A stretch of DNA of 64,000 nt from Bacteroidales bacterium UBA5197. GTDB taxonomy: Bacteria > Bacteroidota > Bacteroidia > Bacteroidales > Lentimicrobiaceae. Numbering within the stretch: position 1 is the stretch's first letter; each line of letters begins with the position of its first letter. Shown piece after piece: positions 28,699-37,960 of the stretch. Below the pieces are notes generated by a model that saw only the letters and a program-made list of their open reading frames with translations, was not told the DNA's origin and did not search any database. The position numbers were made by a program, and so were the translations under genes. The stretch covers positions 164,843-228,842 of the forward strand of contig DHVX01000072.1 in the NCBI GenBank assembly GCA_002412885.1, read 5' to 3'.

Positions 28699-29538
28699 TT
28701 ATCTTCCGAAAACTACTTTATGCATGAATAATCTCCCGCCATAAACAACTCTGAGGAAATATACCCCGGGATTGATCTTATTCCCACTGCCAATTTCCCC
28801 TTCCCAGAAACAGGAATTCTCCCCTTGCGGCAATTTATCATCAACAAGTTCAGCAATGCGTTTTCCACTAAGGTCATAAACTGAAATGTTAACAAAGCTG
28901 CTTTCCGGCAGTTCAAAATTCACATTTAGTCTGTCAGCAAATGGATTAGGAAATGCATTGAACATCAGATTCAATGACAGATTTACATCAATACCAACAT
29001 TCAGTGGACTGTAATTCAGAACCATATCTTTAAAGTTGGGTTCATCAGGAACTACCAATGAAACGACATCTGTCCCTTTGTTGAATGTAATCTTTGTAGA
29101 AGGACCAACAGCCCCACCACCGGCAGAGTTTCGTTCAGTAAACTCCACCCATATTTCGTATTGACCATCAGGAACAAGATTTCCCGAAGCATCGCGACAG
29201 TCCCAGATGATGGTATGCTGCTGATGATTTTGCAGGGTAGCACCAGTTATTGCATTCACGCTGTTGTAGTTAGAAGAATTCACCCATTTAACCAGGTGTT
29301 GCTTACGTACACCAGCCATTATTTTTCGTGAAATAACAAAATTGCCTTGGCTGTCTTTCACCCATATTGCAAGCACATTTCGGGGAGAATATGTGGCGTT
29401 GTTTGTGACTGTAAGCACAGAAAAGCTGAGAGAACCATCTGTAAATGATATCTGAGATGGAATCTGAGCTGCAGATATCATTGAAAAAAATGAAAAAACA
29501 GTGAGCGTTATCAACCTGATGATTATTCTTTGTTTCAT
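28699..29538 (-). CDS. DUF2271-like secreted protein with T9SS sorting domain
   Basis: 279 aa from the ATG at 29538. The start MKQRIIIRLITLTVFSFF leads a signal peptide ending near SAAQ. The middle (RNVLAIWVKDSQGNFVISRK, TIIWDCRDASGNLVPDGQYE) resembles DUF2271/FlgD-like Ig folds that describe cell-surface or flavodoxin-linked proteins. The end is a T9SS type A sorting domain (AFPNPFADRLNVNFELP, GVYFLRVVYG, terminal VVFGR). It is likely exported to the outer surface. The longer frame to 29583 would start within the promoter at 29558-29587. A strong terminator separates it from eno. Confidence 0.85.
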   Translation of the reverse strand: MKQRIIIRLITLTVFSFFSMISAAQIPSQISFTDGSLSFSVLTVTNNATYSPRNVLAIWVKDSQGNFVISRKIMAGVRKQHLVKWVNSSNYNSVNAITGATLQNHQQHTIIWDCRDASGNLVPDGQYEIWVEFTERNSAGGGAVGPSTKITFNKGTDVVSLVVPDEPNFKDMVLNYSPLNVGIDVNLSLNLMFNAFPNPFADRLNVNFELPESSFVNISVYDLSGKRIAELVDDKLPQGENSCFWEGEIGSGNKINPGVYFLRVVYGGRLFMHKVVFGR

Positions 29539-29557
29539 AGTTTTGATTTCTGTGGCG

Positions 29558-29587
29558 TAAATGTAATCAAATTCCTGTGCCAATCAA
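29558..29587 (-). promoter_or_regulatory. -33/-7 promoter of the DUF2271/T9SS gene
   Basis: On the minus strand TTG (29587-29585), a 19-nt spacer and TACATTTA (29565-29558) match the Bacteroidota promoter with one mismatch in the -7 box. Transcription would begin about 13 nt before the ATG at 29538, supporting that start. Confidence 0.5.
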
Positions 29588-29606
29588 CTTTTGGAAATGT
29601 GGTCAG

Positions 29607-29643
29607 AAAAAATCCCCGGATCAATAACTGAGCCGGGGATTTT
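29607..29643 (-). terminator. Intrinsic terminator after eno
   Basis: AAAATCCCCGG and CCGGGGATTTT form an 11-bp stem around a 13-nt loop, followed on the minus strand by a T-run. It is nearly symmetric and lies just after the enolase stop codon at 29663. Confidence 0.9.
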
Positions 29644-29662
29644 AATAAATTATTGGAAGTAA

Positions 29663-30952
29663 TTACTTAGCGTATTTAAAATCCTTACCCAGATAACGGG
29701 CAGAGGTACCAAGAATTTCCTCGATGCGAAGCAACTGATTATACTTTGCTATCCGGTCTGTACGACTTGCTGATCCGGTTTTGATAAGTCCGGTATTGAG
29801 AGCAACGGCAAGATCAGCGATAGTGGTATCTTCGGTTTCGCCTGAGCGATGACTCATAACAGCAGTGTAGCCATTGCGGTAAGCCAGATTCACAGCATCA
29901 ATTGTTTCGGTAAGTGTACCAATCTGATTAACTTTTACCAGAATTGAATTGGCTACGCTCTGATCAATCCCCATCTGTAAACGTTTGGAATTGGTAACAA
30001 ATAAATCGTCACCAACCAGCTGAATCCTGTTACCCATAACATCTGTCATAAGTTTCCAGCCATCCCAGTCGTCTTCTGCCATTCCATCTTCAATTGAAAT
30101 AATGGGGTATTTATCCACCCATGATTTCCAGTAGTCAACCATTTGCGAAGGAGTCAACTTATCACCTGTTGATTTTTTCAGATGATAAACTTTTTCATCC
30201 TCAAGCCAGTATTCAGATGAAGCAGGGTCGAGTGAAATGAAAATATCTACACCCGGTTTGTATCCGGCTTTTTCAATGGCCTGAAGAATAACGGTAATGG
30301 CTTCTTCATTTGATTTCAGGTTAGGAGCAAATCCACCTTCATCGCCAACATTGGTAGAATATCCGGCATTTTTCAATACTGATTTCAGGTTGTGAAAAAC
30401 TTCGGCACCCATGCGCAGCGCTTCCGAAAAATTGGGAGCACCAACGGGCATAATCATAAATTCCTGAAAATCAATTGCATTATCGGCATGAGATCCTCCG
30501 TTGATGATATTCATCATTGGAATTGGAAGAGTATTGGCATTAACACCACCAATGTACCTGAAAAGGAACTGATTAGATTCCTGAGCTGCAGCATTTGCGA
30601 CAGCCAGTGAAACGCCTAAAATTGCATTTGCGCCCAAACTGGATTTATTTGGAGTGCCATCAATTTCAATCATTCTGCGATCAATCTCGTTTTGTTCAGA
30701 TACCAGATAGCCTTTCAGTTCTTCGGCGAGTACTTTATTTACATTCTGAACTGCTTTCAATACGCTTCTGCCAAGGTAAATATTCTTATCACCATCGCGA
30801 AGTTCAGCAGCTTCATGAATTCCGGTTGATGCACCTGATGGAACAGCAGCGCGTCCCATAATACCGTTGGTGGTGTAAACATCCACTTCAATGGTAGGAT
30901 TGCCACGGGAGTCAAGAATCTGACGGGCAAAAATGTTAGCTATTGCACTCAT
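29663..30952 (-). CDS. eno: Enolase
   Basis: 429 aa, normal length. AIFARQILDSRGNPTIEVDV-type N-terminus (IFARQILDSRGNPTIEV), PSGASTGIHEA loop, NIINGGSHADN, metal ligand region SIEDGMAEDDWDGW, LVGDDLFVTN and the LVKVNQIGTLTET / SHRSGETEDTTIADLAVAL signatures are all intact. It interconverts 2-phosphoglycerate and phosphoenolpyruvate. It follows the ribosomal cluster but a hairpin terminator lies between, so it is likely its own unit. Confidence 0.98.
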   Translation of the reverse strand: MSAIANIFARQILDSRGNPTIEVDVYTTNGIMGRAAVPSGASTGIHEAAELRDGDKNIYLGRSVLKAVQNVNKVLAEELKGYLVSEQNEIDRRMIEIDGTPNKSSLGANAILGVSLAVANAAAQESNQFLFRYIGGVNANTLPIPMMNIINGGSHADNAIDFQEFMIMPVGAPNFSEALRMGAEVFHNLKSVLKNAGYSTNVGDEGGFAPNLKSNEEAITVILQAIEKAGYKPGVDIFISLDPASSEYWLEDEKVYHLKKSTGDKLTPSQMVDYWKSWVDKYPIISIEDGMAEDDWDGWKLMTDVMGNRIQLVGDDLFVTNSKRLQMGIDQSVANSILVKVNQIGTLTETIDAVNLAYRNGYTAVMSHRSGETEDTTIADLAVALNTGLIKTGSASRTDRIAKYNQLLRIEEILGTSARYLGKDFKYAK

Positions 30953-31037
30953 TTTTTTTAGATTTAGTTATTATTGTGTTAACTTAGGTTCATTGTTTTA
31001 CAGAAAACTAAAAAAAGAGGAAACCAGTAAACAGACA

Positions 31038-31073
31038 AAATGAGGACAAAGTGAAATCACCTTACCCTCATTT
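31038..31073 (-). terminator. Terminator hairpin after rplQ
   Basis: AAATGAGG pairs with CCTCATTT and an inner AAGGTGA/TCACTTT pairing (one G-U) stacks on it. On the minus strand the hairpin is followed by TTTTG. It marks the likely end of the ribosomal transcript before eno. Confidence 0.7.
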
Positions 31074-31090
31074 GGACTATTGCAATTTCA

Positions 31091-31636
31091 TTACTCTTTT
31101 GTTTCGGTCGGCTCCGGAGTTGCACCTTCTGTAGGTTCTTCGGCAACTTCAACATCATCAACAGATGCAACGACAGTTTCTATAGGTTTACCAGCAGCTA
31201 CTTCAGCTTTTGGTTTAATAGCACGACTTCTGCGGGTAGTTTTAGCTTTTGGAGCTTCTTTAGCTGCAAGCATATTTTCGTTGAAGTCCACCAACTCCAT
31301 CATACACATTTCAGCATTGTCACCCAACCGGTTTCCGGTTTTAAGAATTCTGGTGTATCCTCCGGGGCGATTGGCAACCTTCACAGAAACCTCGCGAAAT
31401 AAAGCGATAACCGCTTCTTTATTTTGCAGATAACTGAAAGCCGTGCGGCGTGAGTGGGTAGTATCGTCTTTTGAGCGGGTAATCAGAGGCTCAACATATC
31501 CTCTTAGAGCTTTTGCTTTTGCAAGGGTTGTGTTGATCCGTTTATGAAGGATAAGCGACGCAGCCATATTCGAAAGCATAGCTTTGCGGTGGGCGCTTGT
31601 CCTTCCAAGGTGATTGACTTTCTTTCCGTGTCTCAT
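31091..31636 (-). CDS. rplQ: 50S ribosomal protein L17 with acidic C-terminal tail
   Basis: 181 aa. The L17 core (MRHGKKVNHLGRTSAHRKAM, then TKRGGYTR-like GGYTRILKTGNRLGDNAEM) covers residues 1-125. The rest is an Ala/Glu/Pro/Thr-rich low-complexity tail, longer than in E. coli (127 aa) but common in Bacteroidota. It is the last gene of the alpha-operon section, 5 bp after rpoA, and is followed by a terminator. Confidence 0.97.
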   Translation of the reverse strand: MRHGKKVNHLGRTSAHRKAMLSNMAASLILHKRINTTLAKAKALRGYVEPLITRSKDDTTHSRRTAFSYLQNKEAVIALFREVSVKVANRPGGYTRILKTGNRLGDNAEMCMMELVDFNENMLAAKEAPKAKTTRRSRAIKPKAEVAAGKPIETVVASVDDVEVAEEPTEGATPEPTETKE

Positions 31637-31641
31637 TTCAA

Positions 31642-32634
31642 TTAATCCTTATCAAGTTTATATTTTGCGATGTTCATTCCGAATTCCAGATTTTTCGACT
31701 TCACAAGCTCTTCAAGCTCAGTGAGAGATTTTTTTCCAAAATTGCGGAATTTCAAAAGGTCATTTTTGTTGTATGAAACCAATTCGCCAAGGGTTTCCAC
31801 ATCAGCAGCCTTCAAACAGTTTAATGCACGTACTGAAAGATCCATGTCAACCAGTTTGGTTTTCAATAGTTGCCTGATGTGCAATGATGTTTCATCAAAT
31901 TCTTCAGTAACTGCTTTCTCTTCAGTATCAATTGTAATTTTCTCATCTGAGAAAAGCATAAAGTGATGGATCAGAATTCGTGCAGATTCTTTTAAAGCAT
32001 CCTTTGGGTTTATTGAACCATCGGTAACAATTTCCAGAATGAGTTTTTCGTAGTCAGTTTTCTGCTCTACGCGAAAATTCTCAATTGTAAATTTTACGTT
32101 TTTAATCGGAGTGTGGATAGAGTCAATTGCAATTGTTCCAAGTGGAGCATTGGGTTGTTTATTTTCCTCTGCCGGCACATATCCACGACCCTTGTCAACA
32201 GTGAGCTCAATGGTCAGTTTGACCGATGGCTCCATGTGACAAATTTCAATTTCAGGATTCAAAACCTGAAACACAGATAGGTATTTGTTAATATCACCTG
32301 CCTGAAATACATCCTGACCCGAAATAACCATTCTGATTTTCTCACTGGTTTCAGTTTCGAGCAATCTTTTGAACCTGACTCTCTTGAGATTCAGAACGAT
32401 ATCGGTTACATCTTCTACAACGCCTTTGATCGATGAGAACTCCATATCAACACCTTCAATCTTGATTGAGGTGATGGCATATCCTTCCAACGAAGACAAA
32501 AGAATTCTTCGGAGTGCATTGCCGATTGTAATACCGAATCCTGGTTCAAGAGGCCTGAATTCAAATATGCCTTTTGAATCATCAGCTTCGATCATGATAA
32601 CCTTTTCAGGTTTTTGAAATGCTAATATTGCCAT
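31642..32634 (-). CDS. rpoA: RNA polymerase alpha subunit
   Basis: 330 aa. The N-terminal dimerisation domain carries FEFRPLEPGFGITIGNALRR and LLSSLEGYAITSIKIEGV. The C-terminal domain (about 245-330) has the DLSVRALNCLKAADVETLGEL helix and KNFGKKSLTELEEL-type end, which bind activators and upstream DNA. It lies between rpsD and rplQ, the usual alpha-operon order. Confidence 0.98.
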   Translation of the reverse strand: MAILAFQKPEKVIMIEADDSKGIFEFRPLEPGFGITIGNALRRILLSSLEGYAITSIKIEGVDMEFSSIKGVVEDVTDIVLNLKRVRFKRLLETETSEKIRMVISGQDVFQAGDINKYLSVFQVLNPEIEICHMEPSVKLTIELTVDKGRGYVPAEENKQPNAPLGTIAIDSIHTPIKNVKFTIENFRVEQKTDYEKLILEIVTDGSINPKDALKESARILIHHFMLFSDEKITIDTEEKAVTEEFDETSLHIRQLLKTKLVDMDLSVRALNCLKAADVETLGELVSYNKNDLLKFRNFGKKSLTELEELVKSKNLEFGMNIAKYKLDKD

Positions 32635-32677
32635 ATACTCTTCCTCTTGTGTAATGAATAAAAAAAATGCAAAAACC

Positions 32678-33283
32678 TTATTTAGAGTACAACTCTACGA
32701 TAAGTTGCTCCTTAATGTTCTCGGGTATATCCTCACGTGAAGGCAGAGTAAGCAGCTTTCCTGACAACAAATTGCTGTCCCATTCCAGCCATGAATAAGT
32801 ATTCCGTTTTGAAGTTATGGCATTCTGAATAACTTCAAGAGATTTTGATTTTTCTCTTACCGAAACAACATCACCTGTTTTGACTTCGTATGAAGGCACA
32901 TTAACAACTGATCCGTTAACCATGATATGACGGTGAGAAACCAACTGACGGGCAGCACTTCTTGAAGGAGCTATTCCAAGACGATACACCAAATTGTCTA
33001 ATCTGGATTCGATCAGCTGAAGCAGTACTTCACCTGTAATACCTTTTTTACGGCTGGCTTTATGGAAAACATTTTTAAATTGTTTCTCAAGAATACCGTA
33101 GGTATATTTGGCTTTCTGCTTCTCCTGAAGCTGAGTGCCATATTCTGAAAGTTTTTTGCGCCTCTTCGAGTTACCGTGCATACCGGGAGCGTAGTTCTTT
33201 TTTTCGAAATACTTATCCGGTCCGTAAATCGGATCCTTGAATTTGCGGGCAATTTTGGTTTTTGGACCTATGTACCTGGCCAT
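32678..33283 (-). CDS. rpsD: 30S ribosomal protein S4
   Basis: 201 aa. MARYIGPKTKIARKFKDPIY start, an S4 RNA-binding domain near 93-155 (ESRLDNLVYRLGIAPSRSAA, HIMVNGSVVN). The N-terminal zinc-binding cysteines of some S4 proteins are absent, the Bacteroidota form. S4 nucleates assembly of the small subunit and in many bacteria controls its own operon. Confidence 0.98.
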   Translation of the reverse strand: MARYIGPKTKIARKFKDPIYGPDKYFEKKNYAPGMHGNSKRRKKLSEYGTQLQEKQKAKYTYGILEKQFKNVFHKASRKKGITGEVLLQLIESRLDNLVYRLGIAPSRSAARQLVSHRHIMVNGSVVNVPSYEVKTGDVVSVREKSKSLEVIQNAITSKRNTYSWLEWDSNLLSGKLLTLPSREDIPENIKEQLIVELYSK

Positions 33284-33366
33284 AATTACTTGTTATTTTA
33301 TTGTCAATTTATTTTGCAACTTGCTCCCGGTTTAACTTCACCATCCTGCATTGAAAATACCGGAGA

Positions 33367-33756
33367 CTATACCCTACGTCTTTTGGGAGGGCGACAACCA
33401 TTGTGAGGAAGTGGGGTTACATCCATAATTTCAGTGACTTCAATACCTGAAGCATGAATTGTACGAATTGCTGATTCTCTTCCAGAACCTGGTCCTTTAA
33501 CAAACACTTTTACTTTGCGCAAACCCATATCGAATGCAACTTTTGCACATTCGGTAGCAGCCATCTGAGCAGCATACGGAGTGTTCTTTTTCGAACCTCT
33601 GAAGCCCATCTTTCCAGCTGAAGCCCAGCTAATAACCTGGCCTGAGTTGTTGGTAAGTGAAATGATGATATTGTTGAACGAGGCGGCTACATAAGCACGT
33701 CCGATCGGATCAACTTTTACGACTCTTTTCTTTGATGTTTTAGCAGTTTTTGCCAT
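33367..33756 (-). CDS. rpsK: 30S ribosomal protein S11
   Basis: 129 aa. Core motifs AYVAASFNNIIISLTNNSG, SSAGKMGFRGSKKNTPYAAQ-like stretch and the basic end PLPHNGCRPPKRRRV are typical. S11 lies on the platform of the small subunit near the E site. It is placed between rpsM and rpsD as usual. Confidence 0.98.
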   Translation of the reverse strand: MAKTAKTSKKRVVKVDPIGRAYVAASFNNIIISLTNNSGQVISWASAGKMGFRGSKKNTPYAAQMAATECAKVAFDMGLRKVKVFVKGPGSGRESAIRTIHASGIEVTEIMDVTPLPHNGCRPPKRRRV

Positions 33757-33819
33757 AACAATTTTTTTTCGACAAAATTCTTTACGTTATTTTAAGCAGC
33801 AAGGCTGGAATTCCAGCTC

Positions 33820-34200
33820 TTAACCTTTAGTTGCTTTCTTCTTGTTGGCAACAGTTTTCTTCCTTCCCTTACGGGTACGGGCATTGTTTTTCGTACTCTG
33901 ACCACGCAACGGAAGTCCCAGACGATGTCTTACTCCTCGGTAGCAGCCAATATCCATCAATCGCTTAATGTTGGTCTGAACTTCTGAACGCAAAGCACCT
34001 TCAACCTTAAATTGGTCGCCGATTATTGTACGAATAGCGTTTTGCTCATCGTCATCCCAGTCCTGAACTTTCTTACTAAGATCAACACCGGCGGTTTGCA
34101 AAATCTTTTGGGCGGTACTCCGACCTATTCCGTAGATATAGGTCAGTCCGATCTCGCCTCTTTTGTTTTTAGGTATATCAATACCAGCAATACGTGCCAT
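33820..34200 (-). CDS. rpsM: 30S ribosomal protein S13
   Basis: 126 aa. MARIAGIDIPKNKRGEIGLT start, YIYGIGRSTAQKIL helix-hairpin-helix-like segment and the GQSTKNNARTRKGRKK basic tail are S13 hallmarks. S13 contacts the P-site tRNA and forms inter-subunit bridges. It follows rpmJ. Confidence 0.98.
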   Translation of the reverse strand: MARIAGIDIPKNKRGEIGLTYIYGIGRSTAQKILQTAGVDLSKKVQDWDDDEQNAIRTIIGDQFKVEGALRSEVQTNIKRLMDIGCYRGVRHRLGLPLRGQSTKNNARTRKGRKKTVANKKKATKG

Positions 34201-34228
34201 ATATTGTTTTGTTGTTTGTTAAACTGGG

Positions 34229-34345
34229 TTATCCTTGTCTTTGCTTGAACTTAGGGTTCTTTTTGTTGATAATGTACAACCTCCCTTTTCGTCTGACGAT
34301 CTTACAGTCAGGTGTCCGCTTCTTGACAGATGCTCTTACTTTCAT
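34229..34345 (-). CDS. rpmJ: 50S ribosomal protein L36, zinc-free form
   Basis: 38 aa from the ATG at 34345 to a TAA at 34229. It begins MKVRASVKKRTPDCKIVRRK and ends NPKFKQRQG. Only one of the four zinc ligands of classic L36 (three Cys and one His) remains, so it is a C-minus, zinc-independent type. It occupies its standard place between infA and rpsM. Confidence 0.93.
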   Translation of the reverse strand: MKVRASVKKRTPDCKIVRRKGRLYIINKKNPKFKQRQG

Positions 34346-34362
34346 TTTACAAGATGGTTTTT

Positions 34363-34581
34363 TTATTTGTATCTGAAAATTATTCTTCCTTTGGTCAGGT
34401 CATAAGGTGACATTTCAAGCTTCACCTTATCGCCGGGCAAAATTTTGATGTAGTGCATTCTCATCTTACCCGAAATGTGGGCAGTAATGATATGTCCATT
34501 CTCCAGTTCAACACGAAACATTGCATTGCCGAGTGATTCGGTCACTGTTCCGTCCTGCTCTATCGAAATCTGTTTTGCCAT
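34363..34581 (-). CDS. infA: Translation initiation factor IF-1
   Basis: 72 aa, exactly the family length. A single OB fold with MFRVELENGHIITAHISGKM and YDLTKGRIIFRYK. IF-1 binds the A site of the small subunit during initiation. It is between map and rpmJ, as in most Bacteroidota. Confidence 0.98.
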   Translation of the reverse strand: MAKQISIEQDGTVTESLGNAMFRVELENGHIITAHISGKMRMHYIKILPGDKVKLEMSPYDLTKGRIIFRYK

Positions 34582-34592
34582 TTATTCAAAAA

Positions 34593-35372
34593 TTAGTTTA
34601 TTGACTCAAGTACTTTTTCAATTTCATCAAACGATGAAAGAATTTCGGTTTTTCCTTCTCTGATTGCAATTGCGTGCTCGTAATGTGCCGAAGGTTTTCC
34701 ATCAATTGTTCTTATGGTCCATCCGTCCTTGTCCTGGTTTACCTGCTTTCGCCCCAGATTAATCATAGGCTCAATACAAATGACCAGTCCGTTCTGCAAA
34801 ATGCTACCTACTCCCCGCCTTCCATAATTTGGTATTTCCGGTTTTTCGTGAAGATGCTTTCCAAGACCATGTCCAACAAGATCACGCACAACAGAATAGC
34901 CAAAACTCTCAACATAGGTTTGTATTTCATAACCTATATCACCTACCCTTTTTCCAACCTGCGCAGCGTTTATGCCAAGATATAGCGATTCTTTTGTTCG
35001 CTTCATCAACAAAAGCACTTCTTCGCTTACATTACCTACTGCAAATGAATAGGCAGAATCTCCATAGAATCCGTTAAGAATTACACCACAGTCAACAGAT
35101 ACCAGATCTCCATCCTGCAATATTTGCTTACCGGGGATTCCATGCACAACCACATCATTTACCGATACACATAAAGTTCCCGGAAATCCTCCGTAACCTT
35201 TAAACCCTGGGATTGCTTTATGATCTCTGATAAAAGTTTCAGCGATCTTATCAAGCTCCAGCGTCGTTACACCGGGTTTTATATGCTTTGCAACTTCAGC
35301 AAGTGTTTTACCAACAAGTAAAGAACTTATCCTTATTAATTCAATCTCTTCGTCAGTCTTGTAATAGATCAT
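34593..35372 (-). CDS. map: Methionine aminopeptidase, type I
   Basis: 259 aa. The pita-bread fold ligands are visible: DLVSVDCGVILNGFYGDSAY (two metal Asp), VGHGLGKHLHEKPEIPNYG (His ligand) and ICIEPMINLG plus a terminal HYEHAIAI (Glu ligands). It removes the initiator Met from new proteins co-translationally. It lies between secY and infA, a normal coupling of secretion and translation genes. Confidence 0.97.
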   Translation of the reverse strand: MIYYKTDEEIELIRISSLLVGKTLAEVAKHIKPGVTTLELDKIAETFIRDHKAIPGFKGYGGFPGTLCVSVNDVVVHGIPGKQILQDGDLVSVDCGVILNGFYGDSAYSFAVGNVSEEVLLLMKRTKESLYLGINAAQVGKRVGDIGYEIQTYVESFGYSVVRDLVGHGLGKHLHEKPEIPNYGRRGVGSILQNGLVICIEPMINLGRKQVNQDKDGWTIRTIDGKPSAHYEHAIAIREGKTEILSSFDEIEKVLESIN

Positions 35373-35401
35373 CTTGTCAGCTCACAATTCTGTCAATCAA
35401 T

Positions 35402-36760
35402 TTAGCCCATATTTATTGATGAGCGGCCTTTTATACGTCCTGATTTTGTCAGGCCGTCATAATGCCTCATCAATAAGTGGCTTTCAATTTGTTGCAGTGT
35501 ATCCAGAACAACCCCTACTAGAATAAGCAGTGAAGTGCCTCCGAAAAATTGCGCAAACTGTCCTGTAACACCCATCAGCGATGCAAAAGCAGGCATGATG
35601 GCAACAAAAGCAAGGAACAGTGAACCAGGAAGCGTGATACGCGACATAATCTGATCAATGAATTCAGCAGTTCGTTTTCCAGGTTTAACACCCGGTATAA
35701 AACCATTGTTCTTCTTCATATCTTCAGCCATCTGATTTGGATTAATGGTAATGGCTGTATAGAAATAAGTGAAGATAATGATCATCAAAGCAAATACAAA
35801 ATTATACCAGAAACCATTAACATTGGTGAATGCCGCAGCAAATCCTGATAGTGTTTCTGATTCAGCAAACCCAGCCAAAGTCAAAGGCAGGAACATGATT
35901 GCCTGGGCAAAAATGATCGGCATAACACCGGCTGCATTAACTTTAAGTGGTATGTATTGCCGTACCCCGCCATATTGTTTGTTTCCAACAATACGTTTGG
36001 CATATTGCACCGGTATCCTTCGGGTTCCCTGAACAAGCAATATACTAAGAAGGATAACAGCCATAAGAACAGCAAGTTCGACAATAAAAAGAACAAGTCC
36101 TCCGCCTTTTTGTTCCATACGTGAAATCAATTCACCAAAGAGAGCAAATGGAAGGCGTGCAATGATACCGATCATAATTATCAGAGAAATACCATTACCA
36201 ATACCTTTGTCAGTAATTCTTTCGCCTAGCCACATTACAAACAGAGTACCAGAGATAAGAATCAAAACAGATGACACCCAGAAAAATGTGGTCGGGGATG
36301 TAATTGAGGGATCGAAAGGAGTAATGGCTTCGGCGGGCAATTGTGAAATAAGATTCGCAATATAACCCGGAGCCTGAAAACCGGTAATCAGAACAGTAAG
36401 ATACCTGGTAATCTGATTAATTTTCTTACGTCCGCTTTCACCTTCTTTCTGAAGTTTCTGGAAATATGGGATAGCCATACCCAGAAGCTGAACAACAATA
36501 GATGCCGAAATGTAAGGCATAATTCCCAATGCAAAAATTGAAGCATTTGAGAAAGCCCCTCCCGAAAACATATTGAGAAGGCCGAGCAATCCACTACTCG
36601 TCTGGTTCTGAAGATTGGCCAGCTGGTTTGGATCAACACCAGGCAGAACAACATAAGAGCCTAATCTGTAAAGTAGAATTATACCAATGGTATAGCCAAT
36701 ACGTTTACGAAGATCTTCGATCTTATAGATGTTCCTTATAGTCTGAATGAAACGTTTCAT
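35402..36760 (-). CDS. secY: Protein translocase subunit SecY
   Basis: 452 aa with ten membrane helices. The start MKRFIQTIRNIYKIEDLRKR, the plug-region NMFSGGAFSNASIFALGIMP, GERITDKGIGNGISLIIMIG and a cytoplasmic C5 loop region (NNGFIPGVKPGKRTAEFID) are diagnostic. SecY is the pore of the Sec channel in the inner membrane. It follows rplO by 7 bp. Confidence 0.98.
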   Translation of the reverse strand: MKRFIQTIRNIYKIEDLRKRIGYTIGIILLYRLGSYVVLPGVDPNQLANLQNQTSSGLLGLLNMFSGGAFSNASIFALGIMPYISASIVVQLLGMAIPYFQKLQKEGESGRKKINQITRYLTVLITGFQAPGYIANLISQLPAEAITPFDPSITSPTTFFWVSSVLILISGTLFVMWLGERITDKGIGNGISLIIMIGIIARLPFALFGELISRMEQKGGGLVLFIVELAVLMAVILLSILLVQGTRRIPVQYAKRIVGNKQYGGVRQYIPLKVNAAGVMPIIFAQAIMFLPLTLAGFAESETLSGFAAAFTNVNGFWYNFVFALMIIIFTYFYTAITINPNQMAEDMKKNNGFIPGVKPGKRTAEFIDQIMSRITLPGSLFLAFVAIMPAFASLMGVTGQFAQFFGGTSLLILVGVVLDTLQQIESHLLMRHYDGLTKSGRIKGRSSINMG

Positions 36761-36767
36761 CTATTAT

Positions 36768-37214
36768 TTAGAGTTTGATAGCCTGACCACCAGTTGATTC
36801 AATGGCTTTAACAGCAGAAGCTGAGAAAGCATGAGCTGTAACATCTACTTTAGCAGTTAATTCGCCACGACCAAGAATTTTCACTTTGTCGTTTTTTGAA
36901 ATGTAACCGTGTTCGATCAGCAGTGCAACATCAATAACCTCAACTTTAAGGTTTGCAACCAATTGTTGAATGATATCAATATTGAGGCTACGATACTCAA
37001 CCCGGTTTATATTCCGGAAACCGTATTTAGGCACACGTCTGTAAAGGGGCATTTGACCTCCTTCAAAACCGAATTTTCTGCTGTAACCCGACCGTGACTT
37101 CGCACCTTTATGACCACGGGTTGAAGTACCTCCACGGCCAGTTCCCTGACCACGGCCAATTCTTTTGCAGTTTTTGGTTGATCCCGCTGCCGGTTTAAGA
37201 TTACTTAAATCCAT
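36768..37214 (-). CDS. rplO: 50S ribosomal protein L15
   Basis: 148 aa. KRIGRGQGTGRGGTSTRGHK Gly/Arg-rich N-terminus, then FEGGQMPLYRRVPKYGFRN, are L15 signatures. It binds 23S rRNA late in assembly. It comes directly after rpmD, as expected. Confidence 0.98.
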   Translation of the reverse strand: MDLSNLKPAAGSTKNCKRIGRGQGTGRGGTSTRGHKGAKSRSGYSRKFGFEGGQMPLYRRVPKYGFRNINRVEYRSLNIDIIQQLVANLKVEVIDVALLIEHGYISKNDKVKILGRGELTAKVDVTAHAFSASAVKAIESTGGQAIKL

Positions 37215-37243
37215 AATATTCTTACAATTAGTGTTGTGTACGT

Positions 37244-37423
37244 TTAAATTTCTTCAACTTTCACGAGGTGGTTGACTTTTGCAATCATACCTTCAATCTG
37301 AGGTGTTGCAACCACTTCAATAGGCCTGTTCATCTTCTTAATGCCTAAGGCTTTAAGAGTTAGTTTCTGGCGTTCGGGCTGTTTGATGCCACTCTTTATT
37401 TGGGTAACTTTTAGCTTTTTCAT
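37244..37423 (-). CDS. rpmD: 50S ribosomal protein L30
   Basis: 59 aa from the ATG at 37423 to a TAA at 37244. The reading begins MKKLKVTQIKSGIKQPERQK and contains LGIKKMNRPIEV and the PQIEGMIAKVNHLV helix, the standard short L30 fold. It is 12 bp after rpsE and 29 bp before rplO, the usual order. Confidence 0.95.
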   Translation of the reverse strand: MKKLKVTQIKSGIKQPERQKLTLKALGIKKMNRPIEVVATPQIEGMIAKVNHLVKVEEI

Positions 37424-37435
37424 TTTTCAGCAGCA

Positions 37436-37960
37436 TTAACCGTTAAAAACTTTGTTCAGGTCAATCCCACGCAGTTGAGCAATTGTATGTGCATCACGCA
37501 TTTTTACAAGGGCATCAATGGTTGCTTTTACAACACTGTGAGGATTGGATGAACCTTTTGACTTTGCAAGAACGTCCTTAACTCCAACGCTTTCAAGTAC
37601 AGCACGCATAGCTCCACCTGCAATAACACCGGTACCTGCTGAAGCTGGCTTAAGGAAAACAAGTGCTCCACCATATTTACCAAGTTGCTCGTGAGGAATG
37701 GTGCCTTTTTGAACCGGCACTTTTACCAGATTCTTTTTAGCATCATCAACACCTTTGGCAATGGCAGCAGTAACTTCCTTGGCTTTACCCAATCCGTAAC
37801 CAACAACTCCATTTTCGTTTCCAACTACAACAATAGCTGAAAAACTAAAGGTACGACCTCCTTTGGTTACTTTGGTAACCCTTTGGATACTTACCAGCCT
37901 GTCCTTGAATTCAATCTCGCTGGACTTAACTCTTTTTATATTTGCGTTTGTCATATCCAT
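37436..37960 (-). CDS. rpsE: 30S ribosomal protein S5
   Basis: 174 aa. The double-stranded RNA-binding-like N-half (LVSIQRVTKVTKGGRTFSFS, VGYGLGKAKEV) and C-half (GTGVIAGGAMRAVLESVGV, SNPHSVVKATIDAL) are intact. S5 acts in decoding accuracy. Its ATG overlaps the rplR stop codon by one base (TAATG), implying translational coupling. A second ATG at 37954 is an equally possible start. Confidence 0.98.
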   Translation of the reverse strand: MDMTNANIKRVKSSEIEFKDRLVSIQRVTKVTKGGRTFSFSAIVVVGNENGVVGYGLGKAKEVTAAIAKGVDDAKKNLVKVPVQKGTIPHEQLGKYGGALVFLKPASAGTGVIAGGAMRAVLESVGVKDVLAKSKGSSNPHSVVKATIDALVKMRDAHTIAQLRGIDLNKVFNG